A stretch of DNA of 64,000 nucleotides, from contig JAHDXO010000023.1 in NCBI GenBank assembly GCA_023382975.1, positions 62,001 to 126,000 of the forward strand, read 5' to 3'. The notes under the pieces were generated by a model. The model searched no databases and had not been told where the DNA came from. It worked only from the letters and a program-made list of their open reading frames with translations. Shown piece after piece: positions 56,901 to 64,000 of this stretch (its first letter is position 1; every line of letters starts with the position of its first letter). Source of the DNA: Pirellulaceae bacterium. Its GTDB lineage: Bacteria; Planctomycetota; Planctomycetia; Pirellulales; Pirellulaceae. Position numbers and translations under genes: made by a program.

Positions 56901-58392
56901 GGCTGAGCGAATCGCTGCGCGAGATGGTCTCCAGCAGCAGTTTCAATTCCCGTTTCGCTCCTTCGGGGTTGGTGCTCATCCGGTCGCGGGCTTCGGTCAA
57001 GTCCTGTTCGACTTGCGCTCGCATGCGTTGTTCGTCAATCTGAGCCAGATTCTCGACGTTGCTGAGGAAATCACCGCCGCCAGCGAGCAGTTCGTTCAGC
57101 AGCGCACCCGGTTGGTTGCCGCCCGGATTTCCGCCCGGTGCGGCGGCCGGATCTTGCAGATTGACCAACCGCAGCCCCGGATCGTCGTTGGGTCCGGCAA
57201 GATTCTCGGCCGCTTGACGGATTGCGCGTGCCTGCGGATTGTTCGGATCTCGCTGCAACACAGTGTCGGCCACCTGCAAGGCGCCCTGGCGGTCGCCGGT
57301 GCGCAAGGCGGTCGCGCCCAACTGAGTCAGACTTTCATTGCTCTGAGCCATCATCCGCGCCACTTCGGCCAATCCCGCCGAGCCGACAGTCGGCAGACGG
57401 ACGCCGCCGTCACTGCGAGCCGTACCCACCAACTCGGGAAGATAATGGAGATCTTCGTTCGACACGGACGGCTGCACGTCCCATTTCATCTCGACCGTTC
57501 GTCCACCGACCTCCACGGTCATCGCCAGACTGGTCGGGTCGCGCGAATCGAGAGTACCGATCAGCACCGTGTCGCGGTCGCTGCGCAGCGGGGGAACCCG
57601 ACTGGGGAACGTCTCACGCATGGCCTGCGGCAGATCGGAGGTCTTCGGCCAGTACACCGTGGCCCGTGCCACCTCGGCCAGAGCCAAACCGGCTTGATTC
57701 GCCGAGCCGCCTTCGGCCGAATCGACGTAGACCATACCGCCTGTCTGATTCGCCAAGGTGGCCAACAGCATCACATCGCGACCCGGACCAATCGCGTAAC
57801 TGGAGACGGGAACCTGCTTGGCCGCCAGATCCTGGACCAGCGATTCCAGATCTTTCGAATGCAACAAGCTCGCCCGACTGTGGCCATCACCTAGATAGAC
57901 AGCCGCACGAGGCCTGGTCGATGGACCGGCGAAACTGTCTGCCGCGCCGCGCAAGCCTTTCTTGATGTCGGTCGAACCCAGCGGCACGCGACGTTCCAGT
58001 TTGGCCAAACCGGCTTGCAACGCCTCGCTGCCCGGCGCGACAAACTCCTCGGTCATCGCCACCGAGTTCAAGTCCGTCGCCATCAGCTTCACGCGATCGT
58101 CCGGCCCCAGGCTGGACAGCATCGACTTCAGCGCCTTCAGCGCGTCGTCCCGGTAGGCCCCGGTCTGGCTGGCCGATGTGTCGAATAGCACGACGATGTC
58201 ATGCCCGCCGGCCGCCTGGACCTGCTCGGTGGGGTGCAGATTGAGAGCGAAAAAAGTCTCCCCAGCCGGACTGTCGTAGGTCATCAACTCGGATGCCTGC
58301 GGATCGCCCGCTGGATCTGCTGCGGCCGAAAACGTCGTCGCCAGCATCACCAAAGGTAGGGCTGTAAGCCACAAGTGATTGCGTTTGGACAT
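53956..58392 (-). CDS. Giant exported VWA-STN-peptidase S74 fusion protein
   Basis: This 1478-residue protein starts MSKRNHLWLTALPLVMLATT with a signal peptide; GGAG lies upstream of this ATG. Residues about 45-240 are a von Willebrand factor A domain with MIDAS DTSAS and GSTDIKKGL. Residues about 480-600 are charged coiled coil. About 667-775 is an STN-like domain (TRLEFIETPLDQVIGFLKDQ, LRSALRLMLKELELTYVIRD) as in secretins. A GGMGGGM repeat follows at 784-826, then TPR-like helices (860-1060) and a beta domain of DUF2135 type (ITWTGEADLDLYVEEPGG). A second Gly-rich linker leads to a C-terminal peptidase S74 chaperone (SDARLKSDIESLEYGLETVK, EVGLIAQEVETLVPEIV), whose Ser-Asp-x-Arg-Leu-Lys start is the autocleavage site. 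It may trimerise and release itself from S74. Confidence 0.85.
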   Translation of the reverse strand: MSKRNHLWLTALPLVMLATTFSAAADPAGDPQASELMTYDSPAGETFFALNLHPTEQVQAAGGHDIVVLFDTSASQTGAYRDDALKALKSMLSSLGPDDRVKLMATDLNSVAMTEEFVAPGSEALQAGLAKLERRVPLGSTDIKKGLRGAADSFAGPSTRPRAAVYLGDGHSRASLLHSKDLESLVQDLAAKQVPVSSYAIGPGRDVMLLATLANQTGGMVYVDSAEGGSANQAGLALAEVARATVYWPKTSDLPQAMRETFPSRVPPLRSDRDTVLIGTLDSRDPTSLAMTVEVGGRTVEMKWDVQPSVSNEDLHYLPELVGTARSDGGVRLPTVGSAGLAEVARMMAQSNESLTQLGATALRTGDRQGALQVADTVLQRDPNNPQARAIRQAAENLAGPNDDPGLRLVNLQDPAAAPGGNPGGNQPGALLNELLAGGGDFLSNVENLAQIDEQRMRAQVEQDLTEARDRMSTNPEGAKRELKLLLETISRSDSLSPESKDQLRQQVEGAIREAERREIEVRSRRELAEANRAAAEERQRAVEETARTRQKIKQMLDRFNSLMAEGRFNDAEDIIAAEVRALDPYGTTPVAAVWWSRFGGHVHEMVALREVRHRNFARALLTVEKALVPFPDEPPITYPEPQVWADLSLRRKKYASIDLARRGSAEERIFNALDDDTRLEFIETPLDQVIGFLKDQHGINIEIDTRALDDAGIGTDTPITRDLKGITLRSALRLMLKELELTYVIRDEVLLITTPDEAESELVTKVYPVGDLVLPISGGMGIDPFMMGGMGGGMGGGMGGGMGGMGMGGGMGGMGGGMGGGMMGGGMFAVEDDLTLGPRKKAISPAAVESAAAAKPRNAQVIKLDRRAEESVEEAWDRYFEALLNATEDEQLAVRASIRATARHLMNREQFDEAIALQLAALRHGFPQTWMYEGLALALQATDAPLEEIERAMMSAVDFAENMDDILVVAEYMTHLGLDRRALELFQEVAAVQPFRPEPYLRGLAAAQRLDDEDGVIWACLGVLRQAWPADQESMAEHAYRVARSVFEKMKADGRKERADQFSDEIVRAMSRDCLIRITWTGEADLDLYVEEPGGSICSALNPRTPSGGVLLGDNFARPGGASADGYSEYYICPEGFTGEYRLVVKRVWGQPTASKVTVEVATHYGTDREQVIRQQLSIGEADAAAAFELADGRRQQAMNAEQIASVARGQEAIGRAVLTQQLSAYESSEATVDYLRASQQARRDGRLARGNVGVRPVIITLPEGANFNASAVISADRRYVRVTPMPLFSGVGEVTTFSFNDGGQGQGGGGGIGGGGGIGGGGGIGGGGGGFGGGGRGGGGFGGGGLGGGGFSDARLKSDIESLEYGLETVKQLRPVRFHWTESLELPVKRLDGLTVTQTIEPRETLGSQDEVGLIAQEVETLVPEIVSEDTSGLKRVDYEKLVPVLIKAVQELSDANEQLRSELRDLKAQVENGEE
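54330..54475 (-). repeat. Glycine-codon repeat encoding the linker before S74
   Basis: Tandem GGC/GGT-rich triplets encode runs of GGGGGI and GGGGF/R. Low-complexity coding repeat, prone to length change. A second such tract at 55915-56040 encodes GGM/GGGM units in the same gene. Confidence 0.9.
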
Positions 58393-58696
58393 TGCTCGAA
58401 GACTCCAATCCCAGAATTGTGCTGATTCGGCCCCCATCAGAGGCCTATGCCTTGCCCGGATCGATCGAGGCGCATTTCGGGCGCCGTTGCCTCTTCATTC
58501 TATTCTGCCAAAACGGTTTACGCCAGAGAATTCGACACGTTTGACGGCAGTTGACGACGGTGTCGAAACGAAAAGACGAACACTAAGGGTTATGTCCGCT
58601 GCCGATCCCATCCGTTCGGGGAGCAGTCGTAGCACAGGCTGCCAGCCTGTGAAACCCGGTTCCGTTGCCCGCCACCTCCGTCCGGAAAGGGTCGCC
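58393..58696. other. Intergenic region with short hairpin
   Basis: About 300 bases upstream of the VWA/S74 gene and downstream of the small membrane protein gene on the same strand. It contains the hairpin at 58633-58651 and presumably the VWA gene promoter. No gene is seen. Confidence 0.5.
58633..58651. repeat. CACAGGCT hairpin, relic of the MITE-like element
   Basis: CACAGGCTGCCAGCCTGTG, preceded by GTAG, matches one internal hairpin of the elements at 7180 and 24218 but has no terminal repeats. It could be a solo hairpin or a deletion remnant. Confidence 0.65.
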
Positions 58697-58909
58697 TTAG
58701 CTGCCCAGCGCGATGTACAGTCCGAGCAGCATTAAGATCAAACCGATCAACCCAAAGGCCAAACGAGCCCCGCGTCGGCCCCACCTCGCTTCGGCCCACT
58801 GGGCTTTGGGCATCCGGAAGAACCATTGCACATCGAACAACGCGACGCACAGACATACTGCGGCCAGGATGAACGCGACCGTGCTGACAAAGGCTTGCTC
58901 GATATTCAT
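58697..58909 (-). CDS. Small two-span membrane protein
   Basis: This 70-residue protein starts MNIEQAFVSTVAFILAAVCL, with the first membrane helix AFVSTVAFILAAVCLCVALF. It then has a short polar segment (DVQWFFRMPKAQWAEARWGRR) and a second helix LAFGLIGLILMLLGLYIAL. I do not recognise a family. The length and Trp/Arg-rich loop suggest a real membrane polypeptide, and codon use matches the neighbours. An in-frame ATG 69 bases upstream would add a polar tail ahead of the helix and is less likely. It is divergent from rsgA. Confidence 0.65.
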   Translation of the reverse strand: MNIEQAFVSTVAFILAAVCLCVALFDVQWFFRMPKAQWAEARWGRRGARLAFGLIGLILMLLGLYIALGS

Positions 58910-59023
58910 CGATACCACACGACTTGACCAAATGCGCTGCGACGTAAGAAGATTAGGCGATATCGATGAATTCACCAAGCCCGAGCCACGGAAAATGGGC
59001 TGAAGATTCGTGCTGGATCACCA

Positions 59024-60178
59024 ATGACCAAAGACGACAAGAATCGCAAGTTTCGAGCGGATTTCCGAAAAAAGCACCAGGCACGGTCCCGGCATGGCGA
59101 TTTGACTCGCGATTTCGCCGCGGGCGATCAGAATTTCGAGGAGGATCCGCACAGTGAACGGGTGAGCGGCAAAGGCGATCTGACGCGTAAGAGAACCGTG
59201 ATCGGCGGTTCGATTGGCGAAGAGGAAAGCGGCGGCCTGACGGTTCAGTTGGGCGTGGATGAAACGACGTGCCTGACCGGACGAGTCATGAGCGTGCATG
59301 GTCTGACCAGCTTCGTCCAAGCCGCCAGTGGACAGATCTACCGCTGTGCCACTCGCGGGGTACTCAAGTCGCTGAGCACCGACCAACGCCACGTTGTCGC
59401 TGCGGGCGATCGAGTCTGGTTTCGCCCCGAGCCGGAGCGCGAGGGAATCAGCGAGGGGATCATCGAACGGATCGAACCTCGGCACGGCGTGCTGAGCCGC
59501 ACCAGCAAAGGCCGCCGTCATGTGCTGGTTGCCAACGTCGATCAGTTGCTGATCGTGACCAGTGCCGCCGAGCCGACGCTGAAACCGAATCTGATCGACC
59601 GAATGCTGGTCACCGCCGAAAAAGCGCAGATCCGGCCGTTGGTGTGCATCAACAAGATCGACCTGGTCGATGCGGCCGATCTGCAGCCGCTGGCGGGTGT
59701 CTTCGGCCAGATGGGCTACGAGATCCTGATGCTGTCAGCCGTCACCGGTTTCGGCCTGGATCGACTCCGCCGTCGCGTGGCCGGCCGCCAGAGTGTCGTC
59801 GCTGGCCAGAGCGGCGTCGGAAAATCGTCGCTGCTGAACGCGATCGAACCGGATCTAAATCTGCGCGTCCAAACGGTCAGCGAAGAGAACCAGAAGGGAC
59901 GCCACACCACCTCGGCCGCTCAGCTACTGCCTCTGTCGGCTGGCGGCTACATCGTCGACACGCCCGGCATCCGGCAGTTTCAGTTGTGGGATGTCATTCC
60001 CGAGGAAGTGGCCGGCTACTACCGCGACGTCCGGCCCTACGTCAGCCTGTGCCGCTTTCCCGACTGTACGCACACGCACGAAGCCGACTGTGCGGTGAAA
60101 GACGCCGTTGCCGACGGCCGCCTGGACGCTCGTCGCTACGAAAGCTACTGCCACTTGTACGACGGAGCATCGGATTAG
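59024..60178 (+). CDS. rsgA: Ribosome-associated GTPase RsgA (YjeQ)
   Basis: This 384-residue circularly permuted GTPase helps mature the 30S ribosomal subunit. After a basic N-terminal tail comes the OB-fold (about residues 85-150; [20 protein letters not shown]). The GTPase motifs run in permuted order: NKID (G4) near residue 209, then SAVTGFG (G5), [14 protein letters not shown] (Walker A) near residue 263, GRHTTSAAQ (switch I) and DTPGIRQF (G3). The C-terminal zinc-binding region is [14 protein letters not shown]. All elements are intact. The N-terminal tail of about 80 residues is longer and more charged than in E. coli RsgA. The gene is convergent with the SET-domain gene across a strong palindromic repeat. 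Confidence 0.97.
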   Translation: MTKDDKNRKFRADFRKKHQARSRHGDLTRDFAAGDQNFEEDPHSERVSGKGDLTRKRTVIGGSIGEEESGGLTVQLGVDETTCLTGRVMSVHGLTSFVQAASGQIYRCATRGVLKSLSTDQRHVVAAGDRVWFRPEPEREGISEGIIERIEPRHGVLSRTSKGRRHVLVANVDQLLIVTSAAEPTLKPNLIDRMLVTAEKAQIRPLVCINKIDLVDAADLQPLAGVFGQMGYEILMLSAVTGFGLDRLRRRVAGRQSVVAGQSGVGKSSLLNAIEPDLNLRVQTVSEENQKGRHTTSAAQLLPLSAGGYIVDTPGIRQFQLWDVIPEEVAGYYRDVRPYVSLCRFPDCTHTHEADCAVKDAVADGRLDARRYESYCHLYDGASD

Positions 60179-60192
60179 CCGGGGTTCCTGGC

Positions 60193-60253
60193 AGCCGAAT
60201 TCGTGAGAATTCGGAGGAAGATCGGGGGAATCCGAATTCTCACGAATTCGGCT
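60193..60253. repeat. Hairpin repeat family B, intact copy between convergent genes
   Basis: Two perfectly complementary 22-base arms (60193-60214 and 60232-60253) enclose 17 bases. Each arm also contains the self-complementary CCGAATTCGTGAGAATTCGG or its complement. Located 14 bases after the rsgA stop and 18 before the SET gene stop, it could act as a bidirectional terminator. Confidence 0.85.
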
Positions 60254-60271
60254 ACGAGTGGAGGGTGGTGA

Positions 60272-60736
60272 TCAGCCAACCTGGAGCTTCTCCATCTCGT
60301 CAGGATCCACAATCCAACCGCGGCAATTCGGCGATCCGCAACGGCAGCGGATGGCCGATTCCGCTGTCCAGTTGTATTCGATCACCAGTTCTTCCCCCGG
60401 TTTGATGTGGCGCAGAGCGATTAAATAGACGCGGGTGGTCAACCCCGGATGGTCGTCGGCCGAGAGTGCGAACCAATCGAATTCGCAATTCGGTTCGCAA
60501 CTGTGGTTCACATAGCGAAACGGGGCATCCGGCTCCAGGCAGCCCTCGTCGCCGATTCGGAAGCAGTACTCCGAACCGTAATTGGGGTCTTTGACCAGCG
60601 TGCCGGTGATCTCGCCGACGATGTCATGTTCCCGATAGTGATGTCGGGCAAAAATCCCCTTGCCGACTCGGGTACGTCCCACACGAACATCTTTCAGTGG
60701 CTTTCGGCAGGGCTCGTCCTCGGTGTTTGATTTCAT
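60272..60736 (-). CDS. SET-domain protein methyltransferase
   Basis: This 154-residue protein has the core of a SET lysine methyltransferase: GKGIFARHHYREHDIVGEIT at the start, then FRYVNHSCEPNCEFDWF (the NHS.EPNC pseudoknot strand) and LRHIKPGEELVIEYNW (GEEL..dY). A post-SET-like zinc motif CRCGSPNCRGW ends it. The SAM- and lysine-binding residues Asn, His and Tyr of these motifs are retained. SET proteins are chiefly eukaryotic, with scattered bacterial members in chlamydiae and planctomycetes that modify histone-like or ribosomal proteins; the target here is unknown. It is cytoplasmic with no signal peptide. Adjacent to rsgA, but convergent, so no operon link is implied. Confidence 0.93.
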   Translation of the reverse strand: MKSNTEDEPCRKPLKDVRVGRTRVGKGIFARHHYREHDIVGEITGTLVKDPNYGSEYCFRIGDEGCLEPDAPFRYVNHSCEPNCEFDWFALSADDHPGLTTRVYLIALRHIKPGEELVIEYNWTAESAIRCRCGSPNCRGWIVDPDEMEKLQVG

Positions 60737-60822
60737 GGCCGTAGTCTAACACGCCCGCCGGCGCAAGCACCATACGGCATATCTCGCAGCCGAACTTGCG
60801 ACAATACCGACCATCAAGGCAC

Positions 60823-62691
60823 TTACAACGACTTGAGATACTCGATCAAGTCGGACAACTGCTGATCGCTCAGATCCCCGCTTCCGGCCACTTCGCCGGG
60901 GCGGTGGACTCCGGTCAATACTTCTTCGAAGGACTTGGATCGTCCGTCGTGCAACAGCAGCGTTTTCTGATAGACGGACCGCAACGAGGGCGTGTTGTAG
61001 CCCGAGTAGCGGTCCATGCGGCGTCCCGTGCCGACATCGTGGACTTCGCCGTCCGTCAACTCGGGTCCGCGGTGGCAGGTGACGCAGCCAGCCTGGGGAC
61101 TTTGGAAAACCTCGCGTCCGCGTTCGGCCGCAGCGGTCAGCCCCCCGTCGCGAAGCAAGAACGGGTTGGGTGGCGGTTCAAGCTGGTTGAAGTAGGCAAG
61201 CATTGCTCGCACATCGTCCTCGCTGGGTTCCGGGCCTTGCATGGTCGAAGTCAACGAGTTTCGGATGGCTTCCTGCAGATCCGTCTGCCAACCATGCCAA
61301 GTCCAAGGCGCTGTGCGGTCCAGTCGGTACAGCGGAAGCACCGTCTTGAACGTCAGCGACGATCCATCGTTCAGCGTGTCCATCGTGACGGCGTTCGTAC
61401 CGCCCTCGTAGTGACAACTGTGGCAACTGTACCACTGGTCCAGGCTGCGAGTCGCGTCGTAGAAAATCGCCTCGCCCCGACGCGCCAGCGAAGGTTCCGC
61501 GGGACCACCCAACGAGATCTCGGCAGCGACGCTACGCTCGTCCAAATCCACAATCTGCAGCGAGTTGTTCAGGTAATTGGCAACGGCCACTCGATGACCG
61601 TCCGGCATCGCCCGAACCGCCATGGGACGCCCGCCCAGCGGGATGCGGAAGAATCGGCTGCGATCGACCAGCAATCCGCGATCGATATGGTCGCCGTGGG
61701 CGTGCGTCAAGAGCGGCAGTCCTTCGCGTCGCAAGACGAGCAGCTCGTGCGTTCCGGACGCAGTGACCACGATCCGCCGCGCGTCGGGCGTCAGCGCGAT
61801 CCCATGCGGATCAGCGACCGCCTGTCCCGATGGGTCAAGCGAAAGAGCCTGCCACGCCGAATCACCGCCGCCATCGATCCGTCCAATCCGCGAACCCAGC
61901 ACCCACCCCTGACGAATGTTGCTGGGGCTGATCGGCGTGCGCCGGTAGATCATCCACGGAAAATACACGTCCCGCCCGTCAGGTGCAAACGCGATGTGCC
62001 CCACGTTCAATGCCGCGAGATTCTCGGTTCGCACCAGCTTCCGTTGCCGCACATCCACCAGCGAGACGCCCAAATCCCCGCTCACTCCGACGGCCAATCG
62101 GGCGCCGTCGGGCGAAAGAGCGAGATAGCGGGGCCAGCGACCCACATCGACATGGGCCGTCACGGTACGCGACTGGAGATCCACCACCGCGACCTGCGCC
62201 GCCGCGGCCAGCGCCACGTAAGCCGTCCGCCCAGCCGAGTCCAACGTCACGCCATGCGGATGCTGTCCGACATGGATGCGGCCGAGCAGGTTGAGCCGCC
62301 CTCGCGCCACTTCCAAGACAACCAACTCGCCCGAATCGCGGCAACTGACCACAAACCGCGGATCGCGCGGGGCCTGTTCCGATGCGCTCGCCACATCGAC
62401 AGCGGCCCATCCGATGGCCACCGGCCAACGTCCTACCGGTTGTTCGTCCAACACGCGACCAGCGTTCAAACCAACCAGCGAAACCGAATTCGAGGTCTGG
62501 TTCACCGTCACCGCCCACGAACCATCCGGGCCGATCGCCAAATCGACGGGCGAGCGATCAGGGTCCATCGCAACGCCACCGACTTCACCATCGGCACCGT
62601 CTGCATGCATATCTCCGCAAAGCAGTATCGAGGCCCACAATATAGCCGACCAGATCGAAATAGATTTTCGCAGGCATTTTGACATCGACAT
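60823..62691 (-). CDS. Exported YVTN propeller/dihaem cytochrome
   Basis: This 622-residue protein starts at ATG 62691 with GAAGGGG upstream; an ATG at 62715 is an alternative. It has a signal segment (SIWSAILWASILLCGDMHADG) and YVTN-type propeller repeats in residues about 35-390 (DLAIGPDGSWAVTVNQTSNS, PHGVTLDSAGRTAYVALAAA). A dihaem cytochrome domain follows with CHSCHYEG and CVTCHRGP, plus late KTLLLHDGRSKSFEEVLTG. It resembles the C-terminal two thirds of the ten-haem protein at 33312 but lacks the tetrahaem modules. MauG/cytochrome peroxidase relatives use such domains for peroxide-linked oxidation. It is probably periplasmic. The neighbouring dehydrogenase-like gene is divergent. Confidence 0.88.
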   Translation of the reverse strand: MSMSKCLRKSISIWSAILWASILLCGDMHADGADGEVGGVAMDPDRSPVDLAIGPDGSWAVTVNQTSNSVSLVGLNAGRVLDEQPVGRWPVAIGWAAVDVASASEQAPRDPRFVVSCRDSGELVVLEVARGRLNLLGRIHVGQHPHGVTLDSAGRTAYVALAAAAQVAVVDLQSRTVTAHVDVGRWPRYLALSPDGARLAVGVSGDLGVSLVDVRQRKLVRTENLAALNVGHIAFAPDGRDVYFPWMIYRRTPISPSNIRQGWVLGSRIGRIDGGGDSAWQALSLDPSGQAVADPHGIALTPDARRIVVTASGTHELLVLRREGLPLLTHAHGDHIDRGLLVDRSRFFRIPLGGRPMAVRAMPDGHRVAVANYLNNSLQIVDLDERSVAAEISLGGPAEPSLARRGEAIFYDATRSLDQWYSCHSCHYEGGTNAVTMDTLNDGSSLTFKTVLPLYRLDRTAPWTWHGWQTDLQEAIRNSLTSTMQGPEPSEDDVRAMLAYFNQLEPPPNPFLLRDGGLTAAAERGREVFQSPQAGCVTCHRGPELTDGEVHDVGTGRRMDRYSGYNTPSLRSVYQKTLLLHDGRSKSFEEVLTGVHRPGEVAGSGDLSDQQLSDLIEYLKSL

Positions 62692-62914
62692 GCAGCCCCT
62701 TCGCGTTTGGTTCATGACAGACTTCGCATTGTAGGCATGACAACCTAGAGTTCAAGCATCTATCCGTCTTGATGGGTTGCCGCGCAAGGATTGCTCAGGC
62801 AAAATCTTCGACTGCTCGTTTCGTGATCGTCCTCGCAACGCGTCGGGAGTTGGATGTCGTTTTCGGGTCACGTCCAACGAGGATGAAAGCCAAATTCCGG
62901 AGTCCTCCAGACTG

Positions 62915-64000
62915 ATGATCGATTTTCGCAAACCGCCATTGTTGCTCTCCGTTTCCGTGTCGCTGCTGCTGTGCAGCCGTATGTTCACGGCAGCGGCGGC
63001 CGACGATTTCCCGCCTGTGGTGAATTCCCAAGACCCTGCCGATCGGCCGCCAAGTTCGCAGGAAGCGGCCGCGGCGATCACCGTGCCCGAGGGTTTCCGC
63101 GTCACCTTGTTTGCCGGCGAACCCGACGTCGCTCAGCCGATCGCCTTCGATTTGGACGATCGCGGACGGTTGTGGGTCGTCGAGTGCTACACCTATGACA
63201 GCCGCAACTTCAGCCAGCAGTTCCGGGATCGAGTTTTGATCTTCGACGATACCGACAACGATGGTCGCTTCGACGTCCGCCGCGTCTTCTGGGACCGGGA
63301 CCGCTGCGTCACGGGGATCGCCATCGGATTCGGCGGCGTTTGGTTGCTCGCCGATCGCCGGCTGATCGTGATCCCGGACGAGAACCGGGACGACGTTCCG
63401 GACGGCGAGCCGCGAATCATGCTCGACGGTTTCGACAACGGTCCTGTGGGACACAACGTCGTCAACGGATTGTTGTGGGGGCCGGACGGCTGGCTGTACG
63501 GTCGGCACGGCATCCAGGCCACTTCGCTGGTCGGACCGCCGGGAGCGGCGGATTACGATCGCCAGCGGCTGAATTGTTCGATCTGGCGTTATCATCCCGT
63601 TCGGCACGAATTCGAAGTCGTCACGCACGGCACGACCAATCCCTGGGGACTGGACTACAACGATTTCGGCGAGTTCTTTTTCACGAACAACGTCATCGGC
63701 CACCTGTGGCACGTCGTGCCCGGCGCCCATTATCGGCGGATGTACGGAGACGACTTCCGACAACACCTGTACCACTTGATCGATCAGTGCGCCGACCACT
63801 ACCACTGGGACACGGGGCAGAACTGGGCCGCCTCGCGCGACGGCGTTGGCAAACATGGCGAACTGGGAGGCGGACACGCGCACTGCGGCGGAATGATCTA
63901 TCTGGGCGACAACTGGCCCGAGCGTTACCGCAACGCCATGTTCACCTGCAACGTCCACGGGCGGCGCGTCAACCAGGATCGGCTCGAACGACACGGCTCG
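62915..64000 (+). CDS. PVC-type membrane-bound dehydrogenase, 3' end outside window
   Basis: An open frame of 362 codons runs off the right edge. It starts [20 protein letters not shown] with a signal peptide ending FTAAAADDF. It then has the sorbosone-dehydrogenase-like propeller start [67 protein letters not shown] and [20 protein letters not shown]. This matches the PVC-type 'Pirellula membrane-bound dehydrogenase' family (TIGR02604-like), which in full length is about 1000 residues with HEAT repeats and a C-terminal haem c domain outside the window. The expected role is periplasmic carbohydrate or alcohol oxidation. Divergent from the YVTN/dihaem gene. Confidence 0.9.
   Translation, partial: MIDFRKPPLLLSVSVSLLLCSRMFTAAAADDFPPVVNSQDPADRPPSSQEAAAAITVPEGFRVTLFAGEPDVAQPIAFDLDDRGRLWVVECYTYDSRNFSQQFRDRVLIFDDTDNDGRFDVRRVFWDRDRCVTGIAIGFGGVWLLADRRLIVIPDENRDDVPDGEPRIMLDGFDNGPVGHNVVNGLLWGPDGWLYGRHGIQATSLVGPPGAADYDRQRLNCSIWRYHPVRHEFEVVTHGTTNPWGLDYNDFGEFFFTNNVIGHLWHVVPGAHYRRMYGDDFRQHLYHLIDQCADHYHWDTGQNWAASRDGVGKHGELGGGHAHCGGMIYLGDNWPERYRNAMFTCNVHGRRVNQDRLERHGS

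Overview
The window is a high-GC bacterial chromosome segment that looks like Planctomycetota, most likely Pirellulales. The evidence is a DUF1559 prepilin-type protein, an ECF sigma factor followed by an anti-sigma-like protein carrying a DUF1559-like domain, hydrazine-synthase-alpha-like and CRTAC1 proteins, a PVC-type dehydrogenase start at the right edge, and many long exported proteins without strong operon packing. No rRNA, tRNA, CRISPR array or prophage was seen.

Layout. 1-5 kb: the end of a type VI secretion block (TssM-like, TssK, a three-repeat PAAR tip) followed by a Zn-ribbon methyltransferase. 5-13.5 kb: a MazF-like toxin-antitoxin pair, a transglutaminase-like exported protein, a GH101/GH129-like glycosidase, a PhnP-like metallohydrolase, a Gfo/Idh/MocA oxidoreductase, a DUF434 protein and an HD hydrolase. 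14-18 kb: ECF sigma factor, anti-sigma/DUF1559 fusion, a 37-residue membrane protein, a DUF3365 haem lipoprotein and a serine hydrolase. 18-21.3 kb: an exported methyltransferase-like/PQQ-propeller fusion.

21.5-23.9 kb is the most striking stretch: a relic integron. It has the last 30 codons of an integron-type tyrosine recombinase, a core site GTTACGT, a first cassette with a 180-residue membrane protein and a well-formed 95-bp attC, then a second cassette with a 391-residue unknown protein and a weaker attC. In both cassettes the R'' box is the exact complement of that cassette's own 5' core site, as integron mechanics predict. Integrase and cassettes run in the same direction (the inverted layout).

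24.5-27.7 kb: a MacB/DevBCA-type ABC exporter. 28-29.3 kb: DUF1559 protein and a truncated lipoprotein gene. 29.7-38.9 kb: a tight five-gene block of exported proteins (HzsA-like cytochrome, CRTAC1, a ten-haem cytochrome/YVTN/MauG fusion, a free-standing two-component-type propeller and an ABC solute-binding protein). A convergent 1404-residue HzsA-like/HEAT protein follows. 43-53.8 kb: Uma2 nuclease, the second methyltransferase/PQQ/LamG paralogue, a kinase-like protein, a FabF-like synthase and a PAP2 phosphatase. 54-64 kb: a VWA/STN/peptidase S74 giant, RsgA, a SET-domain protein, a second YVTN/dihaem protein and the start of a PVC-type dehydrogenase.

Three families of small palindromic repeats are scattered through the window. 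One shows compensatory base changes in its stem. Copies of two families lie inside the signal-peptide region of genes in the cytochrome block.
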